Assembly: GCA_023014335.1 (NCBI GenBank)
Contig: JAECYW010000003.1
Coordinates: forward strand, 2,108,001 to 2,172,000
DNA from: Galerina marginata
Taxonomy: Eukaryota > Basidiomycota > Agaricomycetes > Agaricales > Galerinaceae
Direction: 5' to 3'
Length of the DNA stretch: 64,000 bases
The stretch's first letter is position 1. Each line of letters begins with the position of its first letter. The notes under the pieces were generated by a model. That model saw only the letters and a program-made list of their open reading frames with translations. It was not told the DNA's origin and did no database searches. The translations under genes were made by a program, and so were the position numbers. Shown here in pieces: positions 36,943 through 48,704 of the stretch.

Positions 36943-36976
36943 AAAGAAGAAAGAAAGAAGAAAGAAGAAAGAAAAA
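36943..36976. repeat. Purine microsatellite (GAAA/GAA)n
   Basis: A 34-bp run of GAAA and GAA units lies immediately downstream of the tRNA-Ala (transcribed leftward). On the tRNA strand it reads as pyrimidines with T clusters, including the TTTTTTC next to the tRNA that can serve as Pol III terminator. Confidence 0.6.
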
Positions 36977-36980
36977 ATAA

Positions 36981-37061
36981 TGGACACATTGGGAATTGAA
37001 CCCAACACCTCTCGCAGACTTTATGCTAAGCGAGCGTGATAACCAACTACACCATGTGCCC
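36981..37061 (-). tRNA. tRNA-Ala(AGC) with a 7-nt intron
   Basis: The minus strand reads GGGCACA (acceptor), TG, then a D arm with GTGTAGTTGG and a CTCGC anticodon stem with loop TT-AGC-A. About 7 extra nt follow before GCGAG resumes. The T arm is TTGGGTTCAATTCCCAA, then TGTGTCC and discriminator A. The acceptor stem pairs fully and includes the G3:U70 wobble that marks alanine tRNAs. The extra bases lie one nucleotide 3' of the anticodon, the canonical intron position. Confidence 0.88.
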
Positions 37062-37372
37062 CTGCAAGCCCTTTAGCGAGAGGCAACTAGAGCTACTTAG
37101 GGTTTATAAAATCTCGTTTCCCATCAGGGTCTGTCCGAAGATATGCGAGTCAGAGGGCATTCGTAAAATAGAACAAAGAGGAATAATGTAGGCATTGTAA
37201 GGTATAAGTATGTTGTCCTAGCCGTGTCCGTCGAGCTCCCAAGGTTACTCCTACTATAGAGATGGTATACCGATGTCGTCGTAAAGCCCCAATGCAGTGT
37301 CCCATGTCACAAAAAAAGGAAAAGATAAAAGAGTGGTCGGAGCCTCACACAATCGGCGTCCATCAGTCCTTC

Positions 37373-38777
37373 TCACATTCTGCGCCTAGCCCAATACCCT
37401 TCCGTGCAAGCCCTATCATCAAGTCGTTCGATTTAATCAATTTGGTGAAGAAGTTTCCGAATGTAAGCCCCCATAGAAGGCCCAAATAAGTTGCTCCTCC
37501 GTTCTAGCAAACGGTTAAACAAGCTAGATACCAGTCGTCGTAAAAAATGGCTTACTCGTCCATTGCTGACAGTTAGGATTTCAGCGCTTTTCGTGTAGAC
37601 CTTTTTTGGGACTTTGCCGTCTAGATAACTGAGGATATTGGCTACGATGACCGGTGTATGGCCGAGCGATATTTTGGTGAGTTGTTTTGCTTCTGGCCAG
37701 TCGATGATATCACCAAGGGCAAACATGTTTGGGTGGGTGTCGATTTGGAGAGTCGGCGCGACTTTGATATAGCCCTAATACTGGAGGACGGAGATACTTG
37801 AGAAGAGACGTGTTGGGTCGTCCACCGCGGGCGAGGACCTAGACGGGAAATGAGTAAACTTGGGATAAACAGAAAGGACCCGACGCACAAGTAAATCGCA
37901 AGGTAGAGGCACTCCTTTCCCTGATTTTAGAGGGGCGTTAGGGTCCGGAGTCCCGTCGATGGTGTCGTTGAAGATAATATTCACGCCTCGTCTGCGTAAC
38001 CGGTTTTCGAGGTTTAATCGGAATTTGTCGGGGTACATGTCACCCAGTAAGAGACGATTGGCGTGCACGATGGTTATATTTTTCGTCTAGGAAATCAATC
38101 AAGGCGCGAACAAGAGAAGGGAAAATCGAGAATGCTCACCGGATACGCGTCTTTAATCTCTCCAGACATTTCTAGGGATGAATAACGATGAGCTGATGAG
38201 ATTCAGAGAAAGAATGGAACACACCTATGCCAACTGCACCTCCACCAGCAATGACGATATCTTGGGAATCTTCAATCTTCTTTCTCCAAGTTTTAACATG
38301 TTCTTTGAAGCCCGTTTCGTCGTTGGGAAAGGCGAGGTGGCCAACCCATGTAGAACCAGTGGAAACCACAACGACGTCGTAGATTAATTTTTCACCGCCT
38401 TCGAAAACGATGAATCCACCTCTGTTAAACGCTGGGTCCTTGTTTTCCTCGATAGACGTTACGGTTCCGATCTTGAGTTCTCCAGGGAACTTGCCAAAAA
38501 TGTTGTCGTATGACATGAAGACTGAGCTTAGAGGGGCATCTTTGGTCGCCAAAAGTCTGAGGGCGCCGGGAAGGTAGGTGTATCGTGGCCGTGAAGTAAT
38601 AAGGACCAGTCTATGCTTATTCTGGTCCAGCCTGGAGGAGAGAGCTCGAACGACTGGATTGCTTGATAAGAATATATTTGGCAGGAGTTGTACGTGATTC
38701 TGCTTACCATCTGCACCTGCGACACCCCCGCCGACAACTACGATGGTGACCATACCAGATGATTTCTCGGACAACAT
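37373..38777 (-). CDS. FSP1/AIFM2-like FAD-dependent NAD(P)H oxidoreductase
   Basis: Two-dinucleotide-binding-domain flavoprotein of the AMID/FSP1 (NDH-2-like) group, likely reducing quinones at membranes. The ATG at 38777 gives MLSEKSSGMVTIVVVGGGVA, the GxGxxG-type FAD site; an internal ATG at 38753 is an alternative. Then come RPRYTYLPGALRLL, VVVSTGSTW, a second nucleotide-binding motif DIVIAGGGAVGI (38270-38230) and NRLLLGDMYPDKFRLNLENR. IDTHPNMFALGDIIDW (37745-37700, second FAD contact) precedes the membrane-prone C terminus YLGLLWGLTFGNFFTKLIKS, ending near RKGIGLGAECEKD at 37373. At least six exons. It is head-to-head with SIN1, with 359 bp between the starts. Confidence 0.82.
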
Positions 38778-39136
38778 GCTGATGCTGTCGAAGCAAAAGC
38801 AGAGGGGAGATTGAGGTCAATGAACCTGTTGGGCATATATATATCATCATCGTGGATGAACTCCCATGGTGGCGGTCCCTGCTTGTTGGAATGGATCACA
38901 CGGGGGTGGCAGGGATCATCATTCCAATTGAGTTGACAGATAAGAGGGTCCCACTTGTCCATCGGTGGTGATTGACAGTCAGTGGTTGTGAGTATGGTGC
39001 ATGTGAATATACGACGAGGTGAGAGAGAGAAGCCGTTGAAATATTGCGAGATGGATTAGGCAATGATTTCCCATATGGTGCATTGCGGGCAACAACCTGA
39101 ACACGACAGTCGACAGCCCGCGACAGACATGTATCA
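38778..39136. promoter_or_regulatory. Divergent promoter region, FAD oxidoreductase / SIN1
   Basis: This 359-bp spacer separates two opposite start codons. A run TATATATATCATCATC lies around 38837-38852 and is the most TATA-like part. Minus-strand open frames here have no domain. Confidence 0.4.
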
Positions 39137-42106
39137 ATGTCGCTCATAAGTGATACCGAGTCTGTCTTTTTCTCTTCTTTCTGCCCATTTGCTCATGAAC
39201 TACTCTTCTAGTTTTCTCATACACAGTCTCCGTCTGTCATATCTGCGCGATGTCGAGGATCCCTACGGACCCCGCATCATCTCCTTGGACCCGGCCTACC
39301 AGTCGAACCCGTATATCCTAGCTGCATCTTTGGCTGACGTTGACCGATGGCCACAGCTGGCCCTGCCTACCAGCCCGAACCTGAGTGAAGATGAGCAGGA
39401 ACGGCCCCTCGGGGTTCCTGGTGCGCGTCTAAAGCACACTCAGACCATCATGGGCGGGCGCTCTGGGGGACTGGGGATGCGTGTACATGGCAAAAGAGCC
39501 TCAACTTCAAAGCGGATGTCAGGCACACCGCGTCAGCAGGATATGAAGAACTTCGTGTCAGACAACGCACCGGTGCAAGAAGCGTTGAGCACTACCGTCC
39601 CCATTGCCAAAACTCTGGCCCAATCTGCACCTGGGGGCAGTTGGATAAAAATCGAGGACTCGGATCCTGATGGCTCTCCCGAACCCAGTGTTGAAATCCA
39701 ACAAGCCACCGCTCCAGAGGAGGTGGCTCCCGTGGCGAAGATTCCCCAGTTCATTCCTAAATTCAAAGGTGCCGCAGAGATGGAGGCCAGGCGCCGGGTT
39801 CGAATGGCGGCACGGAGAGGGCCCGGTGCTGCAGCGCAACTGGCGCCACCTCCCAATCTTGATTTTTCATCGTCATCAGAGGATGAAGTTGAGATTCCTG
39901 TCATTAGCGAACTGTCATCGGACGAGTTTGAGGACGTTGGCGCAAAAGCAGTAGATAGCATGGACGAGGGCGATGAATTCGACCCGTACGTATGTCTAGC
40001 TCTACACCAAAAATGTTGCTAATATACTTTCCAGGGTATTTGCTGCTACTCGCGCTACTTCCGACAGCGCTTCCGATGGGACTTCGATGTTCTCTCCTGG
40101 CTCTACTTCTATGGCAGGTTCATCTATGCAAGCCTCGTCATCACAAACAAATACCCGTTCTCGACCTCGACTCAGTCCTGTCTCTGAGCAACCAGGACGT
40201 TATCCACGCCAGAAGCGGCCTGACGGCATTGCCGCCACTTCCAGGACCAGAGGCGACAGTACATCAAACGCGTCCAGCCACACTTCGTCTCCGTCAGCAC
40301 AACCTCCTGCATTCGATAACATGTTCGCAAGAAAGAAAGTCGCCCCATTAAAACCTCTCAAATCGAGTTTGTCGGCCATGCTCGCTTCTTCGGGAAGCTC
40401 TTCCAATCCTTTCGCGGAGATGTATGCTGCCATTTCCGGACGCGGCGAGTCGGCGTCCACCAATGTGCAAGTGTTTTTCCCTACTGCCAAGCAGCCTCTC
40501 GGAAAGGCGATGGACCTTAACGTACGGCGCGACGCCACGGTGGAGGAAGTGATTGGTTTTGCATTGTGGAGTTATTGGGAGGAAGGTTGGTTGCCTAAGC
40601 TAGATGATGGCCTGAACGGTGAAGAGGACCCCAAGTGGGCAACAAAGTTGTCCGCTGTTGGTTGGATCTTGAGGATCGCGGAAGACGATGGCGAAGTCGA
40701 CGATGATTTCCCGCGTCAGTTCTCACATATTATTCTCTGCATGGGAGACTAAACGATTTTGTTTTAGCACCTGATAGGATGGGCAAGGTCGCAAAGTTCA
40801 ATGCTGATGCGTATGCCATTCTGGAAGCCACCTCGACTCAAAGTTTGTGATGTCTGGATGTTTTCTGAGATGGAAGCTGATTGAATCAACAGTCCAGCAA
40901 AACCAAACATTGGAAAGCAAGATTCAGCGACGCCCTTCGCGGACATCTGCCCCGAAGAAGCCCGAAAAACTCAACTTGCCCAACGCTCCTCCAGTAGTTC
41001 CTGGAAGTGCTGGTTATGGATCGGCACTTGGATCAATGTTATCGACATCTCTGGGCCCTTCGTCAAGCCATGGACCACAAATATTCTTGCGTATTCGGGT
41101 GGCGGACACAGCAGATGCAGTCCATATTTCCACAACAATCGATGTGTACGTATATGTTGTTTTCCATCAGACCCACACCTTCCTGACATTAATATATCCC
41201 CCTCCAGATCTGCGGGCATGTATATGCAAGAAGCACTGGAGCTAGTCTGCCGCAAACGAAAGTTGCAGAACCCGAACGACTATGCACTTCTGCTCGCCGA
41301 CAAGAGCATCCTCATTCCGCTGGATAGGACTGTTGCGAGCTTGCAGGGAAAGACAGAATTGTTGCTCGTGAAACGAAGCATGTTGCCACAGATGGATTCT
41401 GTGATCCTGAAGGGCGTCGGAAAGACGACTGATCCCAACGGTATGCAGACTGATGCATTTCGATACTTAAATTTAAACTGATCTTGGTGTTTCACAGCCT
41501 CCATATTCAAACCCATGTCGGACGCTCCTGAACAACAGTACTCCTCTGCATCGGACTACACCGCTGCTTACAAGGTATTATCGATCACATTTTTTTGTAA
41601 GGTCCGTTCGTTGCTAACCGCAAAACCTTGTCCAGAAATACACCATTTACCGCAAGATGCCAATGCTCGTGACACGGCAGGAACGAACCCTCGCAATTGA
41701 TGGCGTCTACATCCATGTCCGTACTTTACTGTCTGCTTTGTGACCAGAGTGTTTAATGATGTCTTCGGCACAGATCATGCCCTCGACCAACAAAGCTAGG
41801 GCTGTGTTCGACAGCGGGAAGACATCTTCTTATCACATCAAAAGCATAGCGGACTGCCAGCAATCAGCAAAAACATCCTCGATCTTCAAAATAATCCTAA
41901 ACCGAGGTGCCGGCAATAAACGCTATGATTTTGAAGCTGAGAGTCCGAAGCTCGCAGGTAATTCGTTTGTGGTCTTCCTTTGGTTTGCCTGACTAGCTGA
42001 ACGACTTGGTACAGCTGAAATCGTCCAAACCATCAAGAATCTCAAAGCAGCTCTTGAGCGCACTGGGACTGTCAACAAGTCTCGGAGAAGTCGGCAGGTC
42101 GTTTGA
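39137..42106 (+). CDS. SIN1/AVO1, TORC2 subunit
   Basis: Substrate-recruiting and membrane-targeting subunit of TOR complex 2. A 23-nt first exon (39137-39159) joins 39212 to give MSLISDTDFLIHSLRLSYLR, a typical SIN1 N terminus. A disordered Ser/Pro region follows (39380-40320). The CRIM domain starts near KKVAPLKPLKSSLSAML, with NVQVFFPTAKQPLGKAMDLN and VIGFALWSYWEEGWLPKL. A Ras-binding-like ubiquitin fold lies at about 41090-41400 (LFIRIRV-like FLRIRVADTADAVHISTTID, then LQGKTELLLVKR). The PH domain follows from YKKYTIYRKMPMLVTRQERT through VYIHIMPSTNK to FEAESPKLAAEIVQTIKNL. It ends TVNKSRRSRQVV at 42106. All three domains are in the expected order. Confidence 0.9.
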
Positions 42107-42574
42107 AATAACCATGCCGAAGACGTGGATTTAGCCTGCTTTTTTCTTCGTTTTCTATTCATTGCACCACTGTCAAAGTCTTTTGCTGCTAGTTTCACAT
42201 TTATTTATTACTATGCATTTGTAATTTCCCCGCACGCGAATCTGGACAGAAATATCGGCTGCATGTACATGTACTTAGCTATGGACAATCATTCATTTTT
42301 TCCTTGATATCAACCTGTGGCATTGAAAGTTAAATTGCTTGATCCCTTGATTATCCCAGGAAGATGAAATATTGAACTCTTATATAGTATTATTGTCCCA
42401 ATTGAAGGTATGAATGACCAGAAAGGAAAGCGAGTGTAGGTATCATTTGCTTGTGTACGAGGTATATAAATGAAAGCAAAAAGAAAACGAATAATAAATG
42501 AATTAGTGTCCATCGGTAGGGAAGAATGTAAGAGTTTTGACAAGGAGTAAGTAAACTCGGACTTCAGGTGAGAT
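42107..42574. other. Convergent 3' intergenic region
   Basis: AT-rich 468-bp spacer between the stops of SIN1 and the DUF3433-type gene, with no coding signal. It should hold the two 3' UTRs. Confidence 0.45.
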
Positions 42575-45500
42575 TCAAGCGGATTGTGGATTGGTCGGCG
42601 TCTTTGGTGTCTTTGGTGTCTTCGGACTCGGTGGTGCATTTGTGCCGGGAGGACTTCTGTTCAGCGTGCGGCCCTGCCTTTGCCCTTGCAAGATCTCCAG
42701 AATTGATTTCCTTCTTGACATGGGGCTGGTGGGAACAGCTGCCGTTTCGTAGCCGTATTCGCCTTCCATAATAATTTTCATCGTGACTGGATCTATGCGG
42801 AATTTTCTGTTTCGCAGGGCCTCCTTTAAATCGCCTTCCCCTTGTCGTCCAGCAAGTACCTGTCCGACGCCAGTTTGAGCTCCAATAGAGACAGCAGAAG
42901 CGATGGTTCCTGGTTCGTGCTTCAACCGTAGGTATCGACGGTCTTCGATGTGGAAAAGATGAACGATCGTTCCAAAGAAAGCGAGAATGAACATAGCAGC
43001 CGCAAGCAGATGGACGGCGACATCACTGAGAAAAAATTTCAGTTGGTTTCAATGATGAGTGGACTAAGCGTACCTAAGCCACACGCGCTTTTGGAACGTT
43101 TTAACCTGGACATTGATGTCTTCACTATCTGGGAGGAAATATACCTCTCTAGCGACAAGTGCAAGATAAATACCCTGTAATAGGTATTAAAACAAAGTCC
43201 GAGGTGAGAGAGTAAATAATACTATACATAGACTTCGTTAGAGAGCGTGGTGAAAGTGTTGGCATCGAAACTTCCAACATAACCTTGGGGGCTTTTGAGC
43301 GCTGCTTGATAAATGCTGGCAGGTAGTTGAAGCTGGGTAGCATTCTGCCTGCCTAGAACGAATTGATCTGGGGTGGTCAGGTTGAACTTGATGCCATTGT
43401 AAGCACGGCCATTCAAAGGTGCTCCCGTGACATTTGCGGAGAAGGACGAAAATTTCGAATCTTGAGAAAATGGGCGTATTTCGGAAACTTTTGTAACGTT
43501 CCCAGTAGAGATGTCTACACCAGCATTGACTTCCCAAAGAGATATTGTGGGATAACAAAATGTGGCGGAAGCTCGGGCAGGAGAAGCATATCTGGATATG
43601 AGGTCAACCGGTGTTCTTGGGTAGATGGGGAAAGTCTTACGAGAAAAACCAGAATACAACGGGGTTAAATTGAGGAGGTGGAGCAGAGTCGCAAGTCGGA
43701 GTGTCAGCACCTAATGAGGCCATGAGATAAGGACAGAAACAGCGACAGAAACTAGAGGTTAGAATGTACCGAAGAGAGTATCAGTTGTAGCATTGGAAAC
43801 GGCCCAGGTTATCGAACATCCGTTGAGAGACGCTGTATTTGACCATGCTCCTGGAGCTGTTAGAGTCATTTGGACCTGTGGACACTTGAGGTGGCTGGGT
43901 GACAAATCGACAAAAGATAGTCATACCGGAACTGCTTGACAGCCAGTTTCACTCTTTATTGCAGTCGTGTTGACAAAAGCTGTCCCATTATTCGTGACAC
44001 TCAGAGGTAGCTATGCGTCAAGAAATTAAATCAATGATTCGTACGAACGGAAATTACGAAGACAACTGACCTCAAAATTTGCGACTGTGTATGGGATTTG
44101 TATGAACGCTGGTGCTGGGAGGTCGTACAAGACAGAAGCGCCTGCATATCCTGCACCAGTAAGGAATGCTATGGACAGTCAAAAGATATCATTACCATAC
44201 AAAACTGACATACTTACATGTCAAATCGTTGAATTGTAAATTTTGATTTAGCCCAACCGCAGCCAAATTTTTCAAAGTGACATCTAAATCCTGTTGTCAA
44301 TACAGAGATAGGGACTATCTGGGAGATGACGCACCCGGCACCTGGGTCCACGTATCCTTCACAACGAGCAAAGCAGCAGCCAGCGGTTGAAAGCTCAAGC
44401 TCAAAATTACCATCAAAGAAGCAAGGGCCACGAGATAATGTCGATTGGACGCCGCTCGAGTCCATACCAGGAAATTGCTAAGAAGATAATGGTTAATATC
44501 ATCGACATAGTCGAACGAGAAGGTCATACTTGTGACGAGTATAGTCCAAGAGTAAACTTCGATGTGGAGGCGAATCACCGTGGACAAGATCGACGTAAGG
44601 CTGGTAGAATTTATAACGAATTAGAGATTAATGTTTCGGTGAAGGGAAAAGAGCGTACCTGGATCTTTTTTATTTCAATATCAGTCCATGTCCACAAGGC
44701 TACGACCTATCCGACTTCAAGTAAGTATCTTCCAGGAACGCAATACGGATGTGTGTATGCGTACGACAGCTGCTATTATGACAGGAGGCAAGGTCTATAG
44801 CGAGCACCTGTGAGTTATTTGACAAAAAAGAGCTAAAATAATCCTACATAAACGTAGTGTAACGCGATGAACCCGTTGTCCGTTTGCTTGGATGGCCAAC
44901 CTGTTGACAAAAAGAATATTAGAGTTGTAAAGAAGGTGCAGGACACTGAGATGCAACGCGTAGAATGATTATCTGACTGACCTTGGTTTTTATTGCTGAA
45001 ATGCAAAGCGACTTCTAAGCCAATGGCGCCGCCAATTAAGAAGATGATCAGCGGGATCCAGAAATATGGTCGCAGTGGCATTGGAACCCAAGTCTTGTGA
45101 GGCTCTCCGATGGGTGTAGGAGAAGCGTCTAGATATTTCAGAGGTACGCCGTATAAGGGCATGGGTGGAAGTGACGGCTCACCTGGCTCACCTAGTTGGG
45201 GAACTCCTAGCTTGTCTGTCTGATAGGAAGCAAATTGAACATGATTGTGCTCATTGGATAGTCCGGTTGCACTCTTTTCGATATTCTCATTGGAAACAGA
45301 GGCTCTCGTTGAGTTGTCCTGCTTGAAAGAAGCCTGGGTTAGTGCCAGTATTGCTTTGACCACCGACGGATCAGGAGACGCTAAAGGATATATCTCTACA
45401 TACCATTTGATAGCCCAACATTGGGACATTGACAGAGAGTGAATTTGCTTGTGGAAGCCGAAGATTCCCGCTAGAACCGCTCTGGCCTGAGCCACGACGA

Positions 45501-45640
45501 TCTGCAGCGTATTGGGTGAAAGGCGCCCTGAAGCCAGCTTCATCTGCATGTCCTGCTTGACGAGAAACAGCAGTTACATCAGAACCAAGTGAAGAGAATG
45601 GTTCCTTCTCTTCAGAAGCAGAAGGAAGAGAGCTCTGCAT
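42575..45640 (-). CDS. DUF3433-type multi-pass membrane protein
   Basis: Large fungal plasma-membrane protein of unknown function. The ATG at 45640 gives MQSSLPSASEEKEPFSSLGS, a Ser/Gly-rich cytosolic tail of about 200 residues. Transmembrane segments include YFWIPLIIFLIGGAIGLEVA (45060-45000), LVALASLMVILSLSFQPLAA (44430-44370) and LLAAAMFILAFFGTIVHLF (43010-42950). Between the last two lies a long extracellular domain rich in N-x-S/T sites (ANFELPLSVTNNGTAF, CQAVPVQMTLTAPGAWSN, FCYPTISLWEVNAGVDIS). The tail after the last helix has PMSRRKSILEILQGQ and a PKTPKTPKTPTNP repeat before the stop at 42575. The helix-domain-helix plan and ectodomain composition match the DUF3433 family as I know it. 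About ten exons. Confidence 0.72.
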
Positions 45641-46284
45641 CAAGGGCTAGTGTTAGGGTGGAGGAAGCGAAAGGTGACCACCGATATGTGCAGGCGCTGA
45701 AAGGCGTTTTAAACGACGATCACAGGGGTGTGGATTCCTTGCGGAACGGTGCGGCGCGGCGAATAGGGATGAATATAGTGCCTCGTGGCGACCCTCAATG
45801 ACCTTTGTCCTCTTGGAGTAACCGCCTATCTCGTCAGCAGTGGGTCCACGGTGGTTTGAAAGAGTGAAAAGCCCAAGCCATGCATGGGCAAATTTGGAGC
45901 AGTGATCTCGATTGACTGATGGAAACTACAAAGACAGACCAAAAGCAGAGGCATCTCATGATCAGGCTTGTCCAGGTGCGATATAATTACGCTCCGTGTT
46001 GGAAACGTTGACGGAAGTATCGTGTGGTTCGGAGTTGTATTACGTAACGACGCTAGCATCAGAGAAATGTCGGCAAAGACGAATATTTATTTTGCAAATC
46101 GAGTGAAATGGCGGAATTGAAGGTTGAATCAAGTCACTGTCAAGCAGAGTTAACTTGGAAGAAACCTCAATGCTCTCCGGATTGATAACCACAGGAGCCA
46201 TCAAGCTCTTTCCTCGTGTAGTTTGGAATTATACTACGCAGACTTGGTTTTTGGTACTCATCCACGAGTCATCCAAGTTCATAA
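45641..46284. other. Intergenic region
   Basis: This 644-bp region holds the promoter of the DUF3433-type gene at its left side and the 3' region of the GNAT gene at its right. No domain-bearing frame is seen. Confidence 0.4.
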
Positions 46285-47311
46285 TCAAGTCTCTTTCAGC
46301 ATGAGCCACATGCGTGCATCACCCACAGAACTTCCAATTGCTGTCTCAGCGCAAACGTGAAACCCCAACTTTTTGTATATCGTTACCTGCACGAATAAAC
46401 TTGTCAGCACCAACACCAGCGGGATTCGACAAACACCGACATCAAGTTCAGTGGTGGTTTCGAGAACAACCGGGATATGGTTTTGCTTTGCCTTTGAGAT
46501 GACCGATGGGTCAGCTCGTCGCAAACCCGCGCAGAAAGGAAACTCACCCGTGTTTCAGCTAGCTGAAAAAGCACTTTCCCGTAACCTTTACGCTGATGGG
46601 CCTTCATAACGCCAAATATGTGTAGATGCCAGGAATCAAGTAAATATCCCGAACCGAGAGCATTGGTGGATAACTGCGATACAGTAGGAACAAACTAAAA
46701 TACATCAGCATCTTTTGGGCAGGTTGCTCAAAAATTCAACTTACATAGTCCATCCACCAGCGTCGAAGTGATTCCGGCACGGCCTCTAAAAACTGGTTCC
46801 ATCCGGCTGCGCGTTGCTCTTCACTGATAAGAAGATTTGACTGTTAAAACTCTTAGATTGAGCATATAAGCCTATCGCACCTGGAGAAAGCGCTCGATCC
46901 TGGCGGAAACCAAATCGATGCCCCGACAATGTCAGTAGCCTTGGGCCCGACAGTAATTACATGGACCTGGCCTCCAATCAACGCGGCTTGCACATTGGCA
47001 CGTAATTGTTGCGGCGCTAAATCCAGATTACCACCAAGTAGAATTGCCGAGAAGGGATCCCCTGGATCAACCATATCAATAAATGAAAAAATTGTTGACT
47101 GACAACCTGAAGCCTGGACCCCACCTAGAAATGCGTCGACGAAAACTTCAACAACTTGGTCGATTTCGGCACCTTTTGGCAAAACGAAGATTGATGTCAG
47201 GAAGCAGACCGGTGAGCAATCCAGCGTCCATAGAAACCGAGGAAACTAACCAGTGGGTTTCAAAAGGTCCTTGACATGAGGATATGAAATCTTGGAGTCG
47301 ACCAGAGACAT
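46285..47311 (-). CDS. GNAT-family N-acetyltransferase
   Basis: Acetyl-CoA-dependent acetyltransferase, substrate unknown. The ATG at 47311 gives MSLVDSKISYPHVKDLLKPT, joined by a short intron to GAEIDQVVEVFVDAFLGG. An upstream in-frame alternative is not needed. The middle reads GGQVHVITVGPKATDIVGAS, IWFPPGS and EAVPESLRRWWMDYFVP. The cofactor motif is LHIFGVMKAHQRKGYGKVLF (46640-46580), with the Q/RxxGxG/A loop as QRKGYG. The C terminus (VLETTTELDV, LGFHVCAETAIG, MWLMLKET) ends at 46285. The layout resembles fungal GNATs with a WFPPG motif, often annotated only as hypothetical. Confidence 0.78.
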
Positions 47312-47580
47312 CGAACGAGAGGTGCAGGTTTGCAAACATGTACATCTGCAAGTCCAGATGGTGTGTAAGCGAATTATTGGTAATATGTAATCTCGAGGTC
47401 ACGAACCTCCGCGATATTTCCGCCTCTGAAGCTCAATGACCTGACTATATTTTTGGAGCACTGCATTAGACCCTCGAAAATACAACGCTGCTAACAAAAA
47501 AAAATCCATCCTTCCATATCCCAAAGCAACTCCACATGACCAGAACTATAAGAAATCATGAACGCGAGTCTTCAAAACGA

Positions 47581-48525
47581 TCAAGCTAGTTTGGCCATTA
47601 TCATCATTCGAGTAAAATCATTGAGATCCATGGACTTGTCTGGAGAAGTTGAGAACATATCGAGCATTTCCACCATCTATATTCCCTAAGCATCAAGAAG
47701 TTGGTACCAAAAACATAACATGCGCACCTCGTCGGCTTTGATTTTTTCGCCTAAGAGTTGTGAAACTCTTTGAAGGTCGGCGACCATTATCCTTTGCTCG
47801 GAGAAATCTGCTGGCGGGACGTCGGGGAAGAATAGCGCGAATGTAGTTAAGCAGGTTTGGCGCTGTCGATTCGTTGGTTGTTGCAGCTGAGTAGCTTCGG
47901 AGACACGAGTCGGTGAATCATGTCGTCTGCGTCGTCGTGGTTGCTTGCTTGAGCGGCCATCGTGGTAGTCGTCGTCAGAGCTCTCGTTCTGGGAACTGGA
48001 AGGAGCTCCGACATAATCGTCGCTTAGAGATGCTTCATCCTCTTCTCCGAGCTCAGCAGACAGTACTGGTGATGAATTGACCTCATCTGCACTGGCTCTG
48101 TCCTCAAGGAGGACGGCACAGACAGCGTGCCAATCATCTCGGCTCACGAACTCTCCTTGGCCATCCTGACCGGTGTCCATGTTTAGAGAAGCGGAGGTCC
48201 ATCCAGAAGCAGCGTTCTTGAAAGCTGAGAGGATTTCGTCATCGTCTGGCGGAAGGTCGAGGAGTTGGAGGGCGGTAGGAATAAGTTCAAGGGATATCTG
48301 CTGGCGGGGTGTGTCCTCGGTAATGTATCCTCCCCTTGTAGATTCGTTGGGCTCCGAGATGAAACCGCCGCCTCCTCCGGGGACTAGCTGGACGTCGTTT
48401 ACAATACCAGACCTTCTCTGGCTGATGGAATGGTCTTCCATTGCCTTAGAGAAAGCATCGTCAATTAAATGTTGAACATGTTTTGGTAGTTTGTAGAAAA
48501 GAAAGTCTGAAGAAGACATGATCAT
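47581..48525 (-). CDS. Acidic Ser-rich protein with EF-hand-like C terminus
   Basis: One long exon plus a short last exon. Start candidates are ATG at 48525 (MIMSSSDFLFYKL) or 48519. The N terminus reads YKLPKHVQHLIDDAFSKAME; the middle is disordered and acidic (ELGEEDEASLSDDYVGAP, SSSQNESSDDDYHDGRSS) with a basic patch KQPRRRRRH that could be a nuclear signal. The C-terminal part (CLTTFALFFPDVPPADFSEQ, ADLQRVSQLLGEKIKADE) joins across an intron with donor GTGCGC to MVEMLDMFSTSPDKSMDLND and ends TRMMIMAKLA at 47581. The helix-loop-helix pairs look EF-hand-like, but canonical Ca-binding loops are not evident. Function unknown. Confidence 0.65.
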
Positions 48526-48704
48526 GAAGGTTGAGAGCACAAGAGTGGCCTCGAGATCAACTCGAGATTACAAATTCCGAACCCGGCCCATGCAAGCCTG
48601 CCATATTATAACTTTAAGTAACCCAGGCGTAGAATCTTTAACGGCGTTGAAATTTCTGGCTTGTATAACATGTAAAATGAGACGAAAGACGGGGCTGAAA
48701 AAAA

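Noticed and set aside
44387..44800. Plus-strand 137-codon ORF within the DUF3433-type gene
   Set aside because: The minus strand here encodes a clear transmembrane segment and conserved exon text; the plus frame has no domain.
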